Positions 1 through 12,068 are shown, numbered from the stretch's first letter. The stretch is DNA of 64,000 bases from Aricia agestis (GCF_905147365.1 NC_056420.1:12224001-12288000); one strand, 5' to 3'. Program-made: numbers and translations. Notes: generated by a model not told the origin, from the sequence alone.

Positions 1-430
1 ATATACCTATATTTTGCCGGTAGTGTGCAACATCAATTACTTTCCAAGAAAGTAAGTATTGTACACAAAACGTTTACGTAACCGTAACCGTATTAAATTT
101 TAAAAATTCATGAATCCTCTGAAGCGTTTTTCAATTCTCTTTTCGGAATTCGCGCTAAGATTTATATGTCTCTGGGACATCTCGTGTCCCGCACCTGGTA
201 CCAATTTTCCGTTCCTTCTACATTGTACCTATTTTTTAATACTTGTACGTCAATTATCCGAACTAATGTACAAGATCGGATGATCGATTAACGATTTGTT
301 CTAAGAATCGAACTGTATTGTGTTTGTAGTCTACAGATGCAATTGACAGAAAATGTATCTACGTTACATGTTTAGCAAAATAAAAATATAATAACAATAT
401 AATAATAAGTAAGTATAAATTAAAAAGTAA
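1..430. other. AT-rich sequence, no feature seen
   Basis: I see no open frame of note, tRNA fold or recognised repeat in this stretch. TTATCCGAAC-like and GATTAACGA-like words recur near 250-300 and again near 720-770, which hints at an old repeat, but I cannot define its limits. Confidence 0.4.
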
Positions 431-586
431 AAAAGTTATAACATAAAGGGCCAGTTTCACCACTTCCTGATTAGTGCCGGTTAGGCTATCTTGACAGATA
501 GTGTATGGAGCATCTGTCAAATAAGTTGTGGATATCCGGCACCTTATCAGGAAGTGGTGAAACAGGCCCTTTATGTTATAACTTTT
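431..586. mobile_element. MITE with ~40-bp terminal inverted repeats
   Basis: The ends are near-perfect inverted copies: the left arm contains GGGCCAGTTTCACCACTTCC and the right arm ends in the complement of GGGCCTGTTTCACCACTTCC. An AT-rich flank containing GTTATAAC is also inverted on both sides. The element is 156 bp and has no coding capacity. Such structure fits a non-autonomous DNA transposon. The superfamily is not certain; GGGCC-type termini resemble PIF/Harbinger MITEs (inference). Confidence 0.75.
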
Positions 587-1149
587 AATTTATATTATTA
601 TAAACTTTTCTAACCTTTTTAATAAAAAATACATATTATCACTTTTCTACACAAAATACAAGACAACCACTAATTTTTTCGGATTTTCCGGGGATTTTTT
701 TGGTGTAGGCACGAAAATTTTGCTAACGACGTGTTCGGTTTAGCGGTCGTTGATTAATCGACGTTCGGATAATCGACGCCACACTTTACCGTGTACCTTG
801 TACCTCGTTCAACCCCTGGCTCCTCAGGGACGGTGACCGGCGTTGATAGTAAATTTGAAGCTTTGGCATACTAATGCTCTAGGTTTTCCCAATCCTAATG
901 TAAATAAAATTTATAATGCAATTCTCGGGATATATTATCCGAGAAGGGTTTAGAAGGATATTTATTATCCAGACAAATGCGAGAAGGAAAGCTTGATGGG
1001 TCCCGTCTTATGTTTATTACACCCGTTTTTATTGCCAAAATAACTGACCCGAAATTGTTTTTGTTAGAACTGAAGTTATGTTATTTTGTTGCTATTTTCT
1101 TAGATTTGTAATATTGATAGTTTGTTTTCTAATTGATATTGGTTTATTT

Positions 1150-1374
1150 AGGTTTACAGTTTTAATCTATTGGACAGCTTTGAGCGCGACGACCGAATCA
1201 AGAAAGTCCGTAACAAGATAAACCTTACACCCCCCCCACCAACCAGCTCAGCGGTGGGGCATTGCCGTGCATCGTCTAACGTCGTTTCAGTTCGGCAGAC
1301 TGAACGGTGTTTGTGTGCGTGCGACCAGACGTATGCGAATTATAATTGCAAAAGTTGATAAAATAATAATATTA
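1150..1374. other. GC-richer island with short open frame, unrecognised
   Basis: Between about 1175 and 1345 the sequence is clearly GC-richer than its surroundings and carries CpGs, a run of C at 1230, and an open plus-strand frame of about 60 codons with no recognisable domain. An initiator-like TCAGT lies at 1287. I find no second copy in the window. It could be part of an exon or promoter, or a fragment of a mobile element; nothing in the sequence decides between these. Confidence 0.25.
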
Positions 1375-1547
1375 AATATGTGTATCATATAATAAAAATC
1401 TTAAATATATTATGTATAGTATAAAAAGTATTAAATAAATTACCGTTGTCTGGTACCTGTAACACAAGTTCTTCAGGTACTTAGCACGGGGCAGTCTGGC
1501 CCCGTGCTAAGTGGTGTGAAGCGTCCATAGATATTATTATTAATGCT
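1375..1547 (+). repeat. 5'-truncated SINE, family A (body and tail only)
   Basis: This matches the body and 3' end of the full tRNA-headed SINE at 48599-48860: it shares the GTATCATATAATAAAAATC stretch, TTGTCTGGTACC, ACACAAGT-CTTCAGGTACTTA and the terminal CCATAGATATT followed by ATT repeats. The tRNA-like head with A and B boxes is missing, as expected for incomplete reverse transcription. Confidence 0.75.
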
Positions 1548-2817
1548 AATTGCTATGCAATAACTTTACCGAGTGTCCACGTATTTTTTATTTATTGAAA
1601 GTACGTTGCTGAAACGTAAAAACATAAACATTGATCTTTCAAATTTTAAATGTTATTATCTTAATAAGGCTAGACAGCCTGAAATAGTTTTTTCTCTTGA
1701 TCAAAGTGGCAGGAAGCAGTCTTTAAAATATAATTTCCGGACTTTGTACATCACCTGCCTGCCCTATCCATTGTATATTGACAATTTAAAATAGATTTGG
1801 AGTCGAAAGACACGATTCGTCCATTAAACCGAGGCCTTGACTGATGAAGAATCGATCGGTTATGGCTGAAATACATGACTCGGGTTCAATGTGCCAGCCA
1901 ATGATATTCTATGTTACTAACGGTGCCAGCGGTTTTACAGAACCAAATGTCATAGAAATGTCATAAAAATAAAATATTAGTCACACAGTCACAACTGTTT
2001 AAATTCAAAAGAGATGTTCGTTCAACTGGTTTTCGAATACCTGAACTGGATTAAAAAAAAAACTTTTGAAAATAGATTTAGAAATTTTCAATAATAATAA
2101 TAGGCTACTTGACTTAATTTTTTTCTTCATGCTAATCGCTTCTTAATCATTCATTTTCACAAAAAAAACTAATATTTTAATATTTTACACAGTAGAAACC
2201 CATAAAAATGTTGATTGAAATATATGGCGCCTTATAAATGGCGCCGAAAACACTGTCCGCCACAGTGTGACGTCATACGTTTTGTATTTTAGACTCTCTT
2301 TATTGAATTTTTTTATGTGCTAAATGTACGAGTCTAAAAGTGCCCAAAAATTATAAAAGAATTAAATAAGAAATTAGAAATAATTTGTAATGTGGAAAAC
2401 TTTTGGAGAAAATTTTGGCCATTATTTCATTTCCCGTCTACAATAAATGGAGATAATATATAAAACTGATGTTTTATTTGATTTATTCAAGAAAATATAT
2501 TTAACAAATCTTTCTAGGCTTATTCTTATTATTTATGTACAAATAAACTTACATATAACGAGCGCGATAAATAAAAGATATTAAATTACGAGTCTGATGA
2601 CGTCACATCCAAATCAGAAGTACCGCAAAAGCGTTTTCGTCAGTACAAATCCTATTTTCATAAAATCATATTTTCAAATCGACTTTATTTGTCAATCATA
2701 AGCTTTTATTTGATGATAAGGATGAAATACGGTTTCCTAGGCCAAGTCCTACTAGAAATATGCATTTGTTCATTGAAATTGAACATAGGTGAAGTAGCCT
2801 ATTGTGACAATAGTGTG
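1548..2817. other. No gene seen
   Basis: AT-rich sequence with scattered stops in all frames. A small local palindrome with GGCGCC occurs near 2226-2243. No domain, tRNA or repeat with a second copy in this window was identified. Confidence 0.4.
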
Positions 2818-2982
2818 TGGTCACAAAGCAAGATCTTCCGACCGAGCGAGGTGGCCGTAGCCCACGTGATACATTTCAGCTGTCATATATTATACTTATA
2901 ATATACTGACGCGCTCAGAAAACTTCGATAGCGTTATGCAGGAATGTTAGGCGAATTGTGGGTACCGCCACAATAATTATCC
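2818..2982 (+). repeat. Interspersed repeat, family N
   Basis: This shares a long stretch with 13087-13277: AGATCTTCCGACCGAGCGAG, CCACGTGATACAT, CAGCTGTC, ACGCGCTCAGAAAACTTCGA, GCAGGAATGTTAGGCGAATT and GTGGGTACC-CCACA. The tail is short and AT-rich here, and (TTA)n in the second copy. It is probably a SINE or the 3' end of a LINE; no RNA polymerase III box is clear. Confidence 0.65.
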
Positions 2983-3443
2983 CCTTTGGGTTTTTTCTAT
3001 GTACCATCTTCCTTTTGATTCAGATTGCTTACAGCGAGTAAAAGTTAAAAGCCTTTAAAAGTTGAAAATTGCAGCAAAAATCAAATAAAAAAAGTTGAAG
3101 ACGTAAACACGGTCGTAATACTCATAACAATTCGTACAAAACCTTATACTCTTTGTAAACAAAGTGTTCTCAAAGTCTTTTATGCATCCAAAGTGACATT
3201 TCTCTTTGTTCAGGAAAAAACCGTTAAAACTTGATCCGGGACTAATATCTAAAAGAAACTGTTGTTGTTCGCGGAATAGACGCGCTGTGTCTGAAAAAGC
3301 AATTTAAACTGTTCCCAAGATAGTGTATGGTGCAAGGTGTGAGCTTAGCGGGATTATTTTCTTTCTTTTTTTTTTTAATTTTGAATCACCGGATAAAGGT
3401 CACTGCTTATTGACTTGTGAAATACTTGTGGAGGTATAAGAAC

Positions 3444-3557
3444 GGTCTTACCACAAAAAACTAAACATCTGTTGAACAGTTGTTTTGAGACCATTTTGTA
3501 CAGATTTTTTCTCTAATCAACTGTTCAACAGGTGTTTAAATCTTTTGTAGTAAGACC
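3444..3557. mobile_element. 114-bp MITE with ~40-bp inverted arms
   Basis: The left end GGTCTTACCACAAAAAACTA is inverted at the right end as TTTTGTAGTAAGACC, and the inner arm CATCTGTTGAACAGTTG is matched by CAACTGTTCAACAGGTG. There is no coding sequence. This is a non-autonomous foldback-type element. Confidence 0.75.
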
Positions 3558-3970
3558 ATTACACGACGCGGCCTGAAGTCATATAGCATAAAGTTTTGAC
3601 TGGAAAGGACTAAAATATCGACAAGTGTTTTTGCGTATTTTCGCCATCCCAATAATTGTAATTGTTTCGTTTTTTAGATTTTCTAATGTAATTTTTAGTG
3701 ACTGTTTTGGAAAGTAACTATTGCGTCAGCTTGCTCCTACAGTTATCATGCCAGTGACGTTTTGGCACTAGGACGAAATTACGCAGCCTTTTTAAAAAGT
3801 GTCACTTGAAAAACAGTTGTTACCCACGCCTTTCAAGCAATGCCATCCAAGCGTATAAATTTGTATGGGTTAGACAAAAACATGAATCATCGTTACTGTC
3901 ATTTTCAAAGACAGTAGTTCTGCATTACGCCTCTATGATAATGTCGTTCGAGTAAAAATATAAATTGTAG

Positions 3971-4454
3971 TTAAGAGGATACACCAGGGGCTAGAGAAAT
4001 GAAAAAAAAGTACGTGTAATATCTATAGCTGTCTCCCTTACCCCAAGCCCATACCGCAGAACGCGATAGAGACAACTGCAGAAAATCCAGAAAATCAACG
4101 ATTCGTTGTCCCCTGATTCCTTCTCCAAAACTTAACATATTTAAGTACTTTTTTCATTAAAGATTAAAAAAAGGCTAGAGCTGTGTTCCTATGTTTTGCG
4201 TTTTTTTGTATAATCTAGCCAAATCTGTTTTCTGGACGTTTGAACACAGCGGAAAATCTGGCCATTTTTTTGGGTTTTTGAACGTTCATATCTTATTTAA
4301 TAATTAAATTATGAAAAAAAAAAGAAAACATAGGGACATTGTATTAGTGGCCGTAGATATTCAGGAAAAAAATTATAACTCTACTAGCATTATCCAGGGA
4401 GGAAACAGGGGACAACGTTTGTATGGAAAAAAGGGCGGTGTGGACTCCTCTTAA
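3971..4454 (+). mobile_element. Non-autonomous DNA transposon flanked by TTAA, copy 1
   Basis: The 484-bp unit runs from TTAAGAGGATACACCAGGGG to TGTGGACTCCTCTTAA. Both outer ends are TTAA followed by GAGGA in inverted orientation. A reverse-orientation copy lies at 25528-25998, and the two align along their whole length with only scattered changes. TTAA target duplication is typical of piggyBac-type transposons (established knowledge). No transposase is encoded, so this would be a MITE-like derivative. Confidence 0.75.
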
Positions 4455-4867
4455 AGTTGTAAGCGCCAAAATATGTATTTCAAAAAGTCGCTTGCACCAT
4501 ACATTTTAGACGGTATCTACTATGTGACACAAAGAAAGTCAACTAACATTGTAAATCTTGTCAGTTCGCAGGGCTAAATAACTAAAAGATTTTACGTCAC
4601 AAGTGACTGACAACATGAATTTTCAATTTAAACAGCTCTTACATTGAAACAGTGATAAATGATCGTGTCTGATAGATCTAGTTCGGTGAGAGCATTACCT
4701 TAATCCACCTAAAATTAGAGTTCCGAGGTTACAACACTATACGTGAATAGGTATGATGACTAGTTTTACGTATGTTGGCTGTTTAGAGTTCTGTAGTTAC
4801 ATACTACAAAGAATCCTTATATTTTCGCTCTGTACGTTCGTTAGTCCTGTTTTAATTACGAGATTCT

Positions 4868-5010
4868 TCATACTAATTTAATAAATGCGAAAGTGTGTCT
4901 GTTTTCCTTTTATCTCTTTATGACCAAACTCCTTAACCGATTTTGCTGAATTTTGGTATGGAGATAGTTTAAATCCGGAACAAGGACATCCGGATACATA
5001 ATTAAAGAAC
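4868..5010 (+). repeat. Retroelement 3' fragment, family R (TCTGTCTGTTACCTCTTCACGC type)
   Basis: It carries TACTAATTTAATAAATGCGA, GTGTGTCTG, ACCGATTTTGCTGAATTTTG and TATGGAGATA, the same order of motifs as at 53530, 54400 and 60816. The copy is degenerate and loses similarity after about 5000. Confidence 0.6.
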
Positions 5011-5174
5011 GGCTTCATTAATTTGGATAAATTGAGGTCTAAATAGGTCAATAATATTCCACATTTCAAAACTTGGCTACACGTTTCTAGAACCGAGAAT
5101 AGTAATTCAGAACATAAACATAGGTTCACGTTAAAAATAATAAAGTGCTGTTAAAATACTTGATTACTTCGAAC

Positions 5175-5544
5175 ACCTCCGTGGTCCAGTGGTTCAGAGC
5201 TCGGCTCTTGACTCGGAAGTCGTGGGTTCGATTCCCGCGTTGGAAACATGTTATTTCCAAGTTTGGTTAGGATAATGCAGGCTGATCACCTGATTGTCTG
5301 ACAAGTAAGATGATCCATGCGTCGGATGGGCATGTAAAAAGTCGGTCCTGCGCCTGATCTCTCGCCAGTCGTGTCGGTCTGCCGTCCCACTGGGTTATGA
5401 GAGTAAAGGAATAGAGAGTGCTCTTGTGTACTGCGCACACACTTGGGCACTATAAAAAAATTACTCCTGCGTAGCTGGCCTGGTTTCAATGAAACCGGCC
5501 ACCGTCACCGAAACCGGTGTGGGAACTATTATTATTATTATAAT
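5175..5544 (+). repeat. tRNA-derived SINE, family B, full length
   Basis: The head resembles a tRNA: an A-box-like TGGTCCAGTGGTTCAGAG and a B-box GGTTCGATTCC, about 48 bases apart, correspond to the internal RNA polymerase III promoter. The body contains CAGGCTGATCACCTGATTGT, AAGATGATCCATGCGTCGGA, GGGCATGTAAAAAGTC and a terminal ACCGAAACCGGTGTGGG, followed by an ATT/TAA-rich tail. Other copies are at 12721-13086 (+) and 56009-56356 (-). It is a mobile repeat and not a functional tRNA gene. Confidence 0.85.
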
Positions 5545-6229
5545 AAAGTGCTAATTGCTTTAGGTGATTGTGTAGTCTCGTTTCAATCACTTAGTAATCA
5601 AAAGTAAGCCAACGCTCCTCGCTGGTGGATTATCGCTATTGATCTAGCTTTGAGGACCTGGGATTAACCACCAGGTATTCAACCAGGTATTCAAGGTTAC
5701 ATTTCATGTTTTGTATGAAGGGGGATTTGGAGAGCAATATTGCGTCGCGTAGGTAAGGGGTACAAATTCATTTCACTATACAACCTGACTGATGAGACAA
5801 TACTTAAGGAGAGTACTCTGTACTCGATTCTCATTATTATCATGTAATAAAATTAGGTACTTAATTTTTTTCGAATTTGCCTTTAAATAAACACCGCTAC
5901 CCTTGGTGTTTCTTTGGTGGCGCACGCCGCCGTGTTGCGCCGGCCGCATAGTATGCCTACTTGCCTAGCCGCGTAATTTACTTAGTGTCCATGATTCATA
6001 CCGCTACCCTTCCCGCGCGCGGTGTCCATGTCATTCCATGCGTTGGGTAACTTATTATTTAACTTTAAGCTACATTTACTCAGCAATCAATTGATATTAA
6101 TTTTTATATTATTTTTTTCATCTAATATAATAGCCAAATATCAGTATTGAATATATTGTGTCACCAGTCACGCAGTAGAAAACAAAACCATATTATTAAG
6201 CGTGGCATGCAAATGTACGACAATAAAAA

Positions 6230-6393
6230 AGTCCTAACCTTACAACTGCTAAGCCGATTTTTATGAAATTGGATATGGAGATACACTGAGTCCCGAGAAA
6301 TCGCATAGGATAATGTTTATCCTGGAAAAATGTAAGTTTCCACGAGATAAACGAATAATTTTCGAGCAAGGGAGTTGCGGGCATCATCTAGTC
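6230..6393 (+). repeat. Retroelement 3' fragment, family R
   Basis: It shows the family R order of motifs: GCTAAGCCGATTTTTATGAA, GGAGATACACTGAGTCCCG, GATAAACGAATAATTTT, GGGAGTTGCGGGCATCATCT and the terminal CTAG. The 5' TCTGTC part is eroded. Confidence 0.6.
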
Positions 6394-6465
6394 GGATTAT
6401 AAAACGTAGGTAAGTATAGATTTATTATTTTAGCACATGAATAAAATAAAACTATTTGCTTACAG

Positions 6466-6685
6466 CATTTTTAGAACGAAGTTCCTTATAGCGCGTTCGG
6501 CATAAAGGAGGAGGACACTTTTTATTAGAAACCTGCATGGTATTGGCCTGAGACCTGCAGAACCTGCAGAGGGCGTTGATAGTATAATGTATATGTATAC
6601 AGGTTGATATTATAATGTAATACAGGTTTTTTGAACATGTGTGATCATTCGCGTGTCTCTTGACATCTCTCAAGTTTTTATTACT
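6466..6685 (+). repeat. Interspersed repeat, family E (GAACGAAGTTCCTTAT type)
   Basis: It shares GAACGAAGTTCCTTATAGCG, GGACACTTTTTATTAG, ACCTGCATGGTA, GAGGGCGTTGATAGTA, TGTATACAGGTT and the final TCTCTTGACATCTCTCAAGT with 59175-59500 (+) and 29990-30330 (-). The function is unknown; it is probably a transposon remnant. Confidence 0.6.
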
Positions 6686-7049
6686 TTTATTATGAAATCC
6701 ATATCATGTTTTTTTATTTATTAAATACTTGATATTACCATCGTAATACAAACGTGCTTACAATTTACATACAGAAGAACCTGGAACTTAGAAGATAGTA
6801 AATACGAGTATTACACTAATATTGAGAGTAGAGCTGTGTTTGAAAACGCAAACAGACTAAAGCCAAGCTAATTTATCGAAGCGTAATGCCTTACATACGA
6901 GTAAGTCCCGCATATAGTTCACACAAACACAATTTCAATCAACAAATAATTTGCACCAACGTGGATATCATCTATTACGCCGTATTAAGATTAATTCCAT
7001 ACCCTCTACATGCAACGATGGAACTGCGCAGATCTCAGTAGACAACCAT

Positions 7050-7147
7050 ACTTCCATACTAATATTATAAATTCGAAAGTTTTTCTGTCTAGTGTATGTC
7101 TGTTACCTCTTAGTGCCCAAACCGCTGAACCGATTTTGCTAAATTCT
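7050..7147 (+). repeat. Short family R fragment
   Basis: It contains CATACTAATATTATAAATTC, TCTGTTACCTCTTAGTGCCC and AAACCGCTGAACCGATTTTG, the 5' part of the family R 3' unit. Similarity stops before the GGAGATACTTTGAGTCCCG portion. Confidence 0.6.
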
Positions 7148-7305
7148 AATATTTATTGTATCAAAAAGCATGAAGTGTTTTGTTACAAAATCGAATGCTT
7201 TATAGAATCATAACACTAATAATATGTTTCCACATTTATTTAGAGACTAAGTAACTACGAATGTTTTATTTAAAGAAACAAAACCAAATCGTTGTAAAAT
7301 ATAGA

Positions 7306-7434
7306 GCCCAGTTTCTAAGTGTATTTGTCAGAAGTTTGTCCTTTTAAAAGAGTTTTGATTGGTTAATATTTTGACGTTAAATTATCAAAGCTCTACTGAG
7401 TAGAACTTTAGTCAAAAACCTTAGAAACCGGGTT
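7306..7434. mobile_element. 129-bp MITE-like inverted repeat
   Basis: CCCAGTTTCTAAG at the left end is inverted at the right as CTTAGAAACCGGGTT. Between the ends lies AT-rich sequence without an open frame. Similar ends (CCCGGTTTCTGAATT) occur near 31557, suggesting a second, damaged member. Confidence 0.55.
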
Positions 7435-8018
7435 AAATTACAAGGTCGCTCGAATCATCGCGCATTCAAATATCGTTCTTTTAAAGCCCCCATAAAATTG
7501 TATAGTAAGATCGATTAGGCCGGTTGAACTGATCGCAGACTAACCTTACTTGACTTGTGCTCGACACGGGATGCACTAAACGAGTCCAGTCAATGCGATC
7601 ATATCGATTGGCCTCTTCGTATACATGGGCCTTAAAAGTTGCTGTGACTTCAAAGTAAGTTACCTTTTCTTTATTTGTAGGCTTTGTATAAGATGATTTT
7701 TGTACGATTTACTATAGCAAAAATGTACATAATATATGTAGATTTTTGTTGTAGTAATGTAGATGTTAGATTTCACATAAAATTATAGTTTATAGTTCAG
7801 TTCACAGCGAACCGAATCGAGACAATGACTGACTTAGCAATACAAAATACTAAAGTCGCTGTTGGCGGTCCCCCGACACACCTTGACAACAATAATTATG
7901 CACTAAAATATCACTTTACACATAGGAATTATTTTTGTTTGTTTTAAAAAGAAAGTGTAACGAAGTTCATAAACATTTAGTCACCTATAAAATACATGAA
8001 TTCTGTTCTATTCCTGCC

Positions 8019-8316
8019 ATAAAGTTAATATACCTAGTGGAATAGAGCAACAATCTCAAGCTGTCAAAAGAAACCAAAATTGATTTTCATCTGTGTGAAA
8101 AATATGTGTACGTATAGGTACACTTACACAAGCATGATTGAACATGAATTCTATGAGATTAAATTGTCAACGTGCGGCACGTGCCGACTGGACGTCAAAA
8201 AAAGAGTGCTGCTGTCATGTATCACACGTCTCTTTTTACCACGCAGTGTAACTGATAGTGACATCTCTCTTGCTCAGGCCTTTGTTTCTCTATTCCGCTA
8301 TGTATATTAACTTTAT
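8019..8316. mobile_element. 298-bp MITE with ~33-bp terminal inverted repeats
   Basis: The left end ATAAAGTTAATATACCTAGT, continuing into GGAATAGAGCAACAA, is matched in inverted form by TTTGTTTCTCTATTCCGCTA and TGTATATTAACTTTAT at the right. The interior contains the small dyad GTGCGGCACGTGC. No transposase is present, and the open frame across it is a by-product of the element. Confidence 0.65.
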
Positions 8317-8572
8317 AATTCCTGCATGGGTATCCCATACACGCCGAAACATGTATAACACAATTATAGTGTGAACTTGTCTCCCACGGGGCATCGTACT
8401 AATTGAAACCCAAGTCCCATTAAACAGATACTCACATACAATCCCTGTTGACTTGTCTTGTTTGTCCGTGTTTGACGCCATGATTGCTATCGATTAGGAT
8501 ATGACTTGGTAATTAGAGAATTGGTCCAACTTTTGAATTGTTGTCAAGTCTAAAAATCCATAGAATTATAGG

Positions 8573-8769
8573 TCCGCAACACCATTGCACCAAAACTCAT
8601 TTATCGCGCGGGAACCGTATATTTTTCGGGGCTGAAATGTATCTTATTTCCTTTCCGGGACTCAAAAGTATCTCCATGCCAAATTTCAGTAAAATTGGTC
8701 CAGTGGTTTGGGCGTGAAGATATAACAGACAGACAGACACATTTTGTCAATAATAGCATGAATAGTATG
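8573..8769 (-). repeat. Family R retroelement 3' unit
   Basis: Read on the minus strand it has the usual order: TACTATTCATGCTATTATTG, TGTCTGTCTGTCTGTTATAT, CACGCCCAAACCACTGGACC, TTTACTGAAATTTGGCATGG, TCCCGGAAAGGAAATAAG, GGTTCCCGCGCGATAAA and a final TGCGGACC. It is well preserved. Confidence 0.7.
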
Positions 8770-9411
8770 GAATTAACCTAATAAATAATTAACCCAAACC
8801 TACCCCAAACTCAAAAAACCCTGTAAATTGTCATGAAACTAATTGCAGCCGTTTCCGAGAAATTAATTATTATAAATACGAAAGATGTATCTGTCTTTTT
8901 GCCTGACCATTTTGTATGAAGAATACTCAGAATTCAGAATTATAGACGTGGAAAATATAATGGATAAGATAATGTGATCGTCAAATTCTTCTATGTTAAA
9001 ATATTCCCGTAATTCCTGTAAATCATTTTCACGTTCACGTTCGACCAAAACCATCCTAAGCTTCCCACGTTTCGCCCGTAAACACCAGCAATATTTAAAC
9101 TAGATCTAATTTGTGTAGCTGTAATCAGTAATTGTTCGCGTAATATGCAGCATAATCAGGCCGACAGCTTACACAGGCGAATACCGAAACAGCACAAAGA
9201 GGCTTAGTCCGCCCCGCTGCCTTCACATTGTTATAAATAGGAAATCCACTTGTAATGCATTTAACGCAGTTTAATGCATTAAAGGGTTTAAAAACACATG
9301 GTAATAGTTGCTCTATTTTGATTTTGGTGCCGATAAAATATACATTATATAATTTGTGGCATAATATTTATACGGCAAATTATACACAGTGTGTAAGTGT
9401 ATATAATTTGC

Positions 9412-9487
9412 AAAAAAAATGCCGTCTTCATACCCATACGGATGCCGGATTCAGCAATTCGTATGGATATGAAGACGGATTTTTTTG
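9412..9487. mobile_element. Small foldback element, 29-bp arms
   Basis: AAAAAAATGCCGTCTTCATA on the left and its inverted partner TATGAAGACGGATTTTTT on the right flank an 18-base loop. The inner arms are CCCATACG and CGTATGG. The long poly-A/poly-T ends make the whole unit a strong hairpin. It is a small MITE or foldback repeat. Confidence 0.6.
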
Positions 9488-9594
9488 AGTTCCCAGCATT
9501 TTTCTCATAGAAAAAGTTGTTCATTTTGACGAGCTCATTTGATGGTTTCAAGGATAACGGTGTTTACACTAACATCTTGTATATTTATTTAAAA

Positions 9595-9782
9595 GGGGCT
9601 GCCATACAACATACGTGATTTTTTTGGCCTTATTTGCTGTTATCAATAATGGCAATATGTAGGCACTTGAAATTTTCATAAAATCCTCAATTATAATATG
9701 TGTAATTTATTAATCAATAATAAAATTAAAAAAATAAATATTTAAGGGGTGCTCCCATAAAACAAAAAAAACACAAGGCATT
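9595..9782 (-). repeat. Family V fragment (GGCCAAAAAATCACGT type)
   Basis: On the minus strand it reads TTGCCATTATTGATAACAGC, AAGGCCAAAAAAATCACGTA, TTGTATGGCAGCCCC, matching the middle of the fuller copies at 14670-15105 and 51780-52200. An inverted copy of the GGGAGCACCCC segment also lies at its far end. Confidence 0.6.
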
Positions 9783-10320
9783 TATGCAATAAATTATTCT
9801 ATTATTCTATTATGGCACCCTTTGTGCGCGAGTCCAACTTGCACTAAGCCAGTTTTTTAGGAAGTCGTTTAAAAACTCATGTAATATAAAATGCGCCTAA
9901 TAAAAGGACATTAGATTTAGCGAGTCAAGGAGTACGAGTATGTCGGGATGTATGCTCAATGGAGCGGCTAACTTAGTCGTTCACGCGCCATTGAGTAACG
10001 CTCACCTTGCCTATTATCTCATGGATTTTGTTGTCGTCTTTGAATTTTATTTAAAACAGTTTTTCAGATGCAACGGGCATTTAACTTAAGTTTAACTTAG
10101 CATGGGATTAGACGACGTGATGTATCCTACTTTATATTAGTGTAAAAAGTATAAAGCCTTCATAAATACAAGCCCTAAAGGGTTTTGCGATTTGAAGTAA
10201 CGTAATGTACAATGGGTGCATTGGCAACATAATTTTAATTAGAATTTAGAATAAACTTATTCCACATGGTGCTGATCGGATTTTAACCTGATGGTGCAAA
10301 AGTATTTAATATTTATAATA
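9783..10320. other. No gene seen
   Basis: Stops in all frames, no repeat with a recognisable partner in this window, and no RNA gene signal. Confidence 0.4.
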
Positions 10321-10515
10321 GACGCCCGCAACTCCGTTGCGCCAAAATTCGTGTTTCCCTCTGGGAACCATATAATGTTCCGGGATAAAAACTATCCTAT
10401 TTCCTTATTCGGGACCCAAAGTATCTCCATACCAAATTTCACTAAAATCGGTTCAGCGATTTAAGCGTTAAGAAGTCACAGACCGACACATTTTCGCATT
10501 TATATTATTAGTATG
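10321..10515 (-). repeat. Family R retroelement 3' unit, near complete
   Basis: The minus strand runs from ATACTAATAATATAAATGCG through AAATCGCTGAACCGATTTTA, GGAGATACTTTGGGTCCCGA and GCGCAACGGAGTTGCGGGCG. It is one of the cleaner copies, bounded by the family's usual ends. Confidence 0.7.
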
Positions 10516-11479
10516 GATAACAAACATCAATACAACTTATAAATAGCCGACGAAAACTCAAAACATTAGTTAAGAGATAACATAAACATTAAACATAACT
10601 TTACGAACGCTGAAGTTCCCAAATCTAAGCTCGCAAGATCCTAGATAAACTCTTTGGCGTTGATGAATATCAGTTCGAAAGGATTATAAATATATTAGAA
10701 GCCAGATTTAACGAAAGATCGAGAGAGGAATAAGTGTTAAAATATTTATTTAAAAATATTGAAATATATTCGAATAATAACATTCCCTATTATTATCGGC
10801 GTTTGGCTACTCAAATATGGCTTTTAGTCAGCTATTTGCAAAAAACATTTTTGGGAAGTGATAAAAAGTTTTTTTAACGACAGATACAGTTTATTCGATT
10901 AATCTTAATCTTCAACAATCAAACTTCAAAACTACTGACAAAGACTAATTGACAGAATTATAAAATTCATAACTTTCCCTCCATTTGCCGAAAGACAAAG
11001 CGAACGAACTAATCATAAAATTACGGCCTTTGTGTTATGAAATTTTCAGATGTAAAAATGAAAGTATAATTTTGTGCTAGTTTTTTCTAAAGCTTTTACG
11101 GGTGTAGAAGATTGCGGGTGTAACAAACAAAATATCCACGGCCGACGCTCCAAACATGTTTTTGTTTCACCTGCAAAATGAATATCTTTTAGAATACGGC
11201 TTTTCTATTTCAGTTCTATTTCGATTTCAGATTTATTTTTATCTTCATGAATGATGGAAAAGATTTTGTTTATATCTCGTTTTGTAACATTTTATTAATG
11301 CATTTGAACGTTGTTTTCAAACGTTTTTTTTTTTTTTTAATTATACGACGTTTGCCCGTAACATCATTTAATTTCATTCGTTTATTTACTCTAACCGCCG
11401 TATTCAGAGACATTTAATTATGATTGACCTTCAATTTAATGAAGAGTTTGACAGATATGCTTATGTCAAAATTTTTAAT
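10516..11479. other. No gene seen
   Basis: AT-rich sequence with an A/T-rich low-complexity stretch near 11320-11345. No coding frame, tRNA fold or repeat partner was found. Confidence 0.4.
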
Positions 11480-11700
11480 GAATTAAAGAAGGAGGGGGAC
11501 ATTTCGTACCCACTAATGTTGCACGTTGAGACATAATATACCAAATGAAAGGGCTTGAAAAGTTGAACTACTACTAAAAGACAACACTTTCACCTATGGG
11601 TACACCCATGTAGCCAGATGATGAAGTAAGTTACAAGGTTTGTTCAAATCATAAGGGAAAAAATAAGTAAATGTCTTTGTGTAATAAAATGTTACTTATC
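11480..11700 (+). repeat. Interspersed repeat, family S, degenerate
   Basis: Its 3' part (CAGATGATGAAGTAAG, TTACAAGGTTTGTTCAAATC, ATAAGGGAAAAAAT) matches 35638-35690 and 44970-45030. The left limit is uncertain. Confidence 0.45.
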
Positions 11701-12068
11701 TGGTTCATCCACTCGATACGTCTTCAAATGTGACTTATTTAAATCCTCGCAACAACTAAGCTATCCGATTGCCTAAACAAAATGTACAAAGGACATCCGG
11801 TAGGACCTTATTTTCCTGTTCTGAGGGTAGGACGTAACGAAGTTAGCTTCAATATTTTTATCATTCCCCCAGTTATAATTGAAATTTCACAATGGGCGTA
11901 GACAAAGAAGCGGCTACAATGCCCACCTCTATACCAGTGTTGTACAACCTGTGGGTCGCTAAGCTTCTGTACGGGTCGCTAGAGGTCGGGTGATCTATTT
12001 CAGTAAGATTTAAAAGAAAGAAAGACAGATAAATGTGAAATATTACAAAAGGAATCGATTATAGGTAA

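Noticed and set aside
5175..5250. Possible tRNA gene
   Set aside because: The same head leads into the same SINE body at 12721 and 56356.
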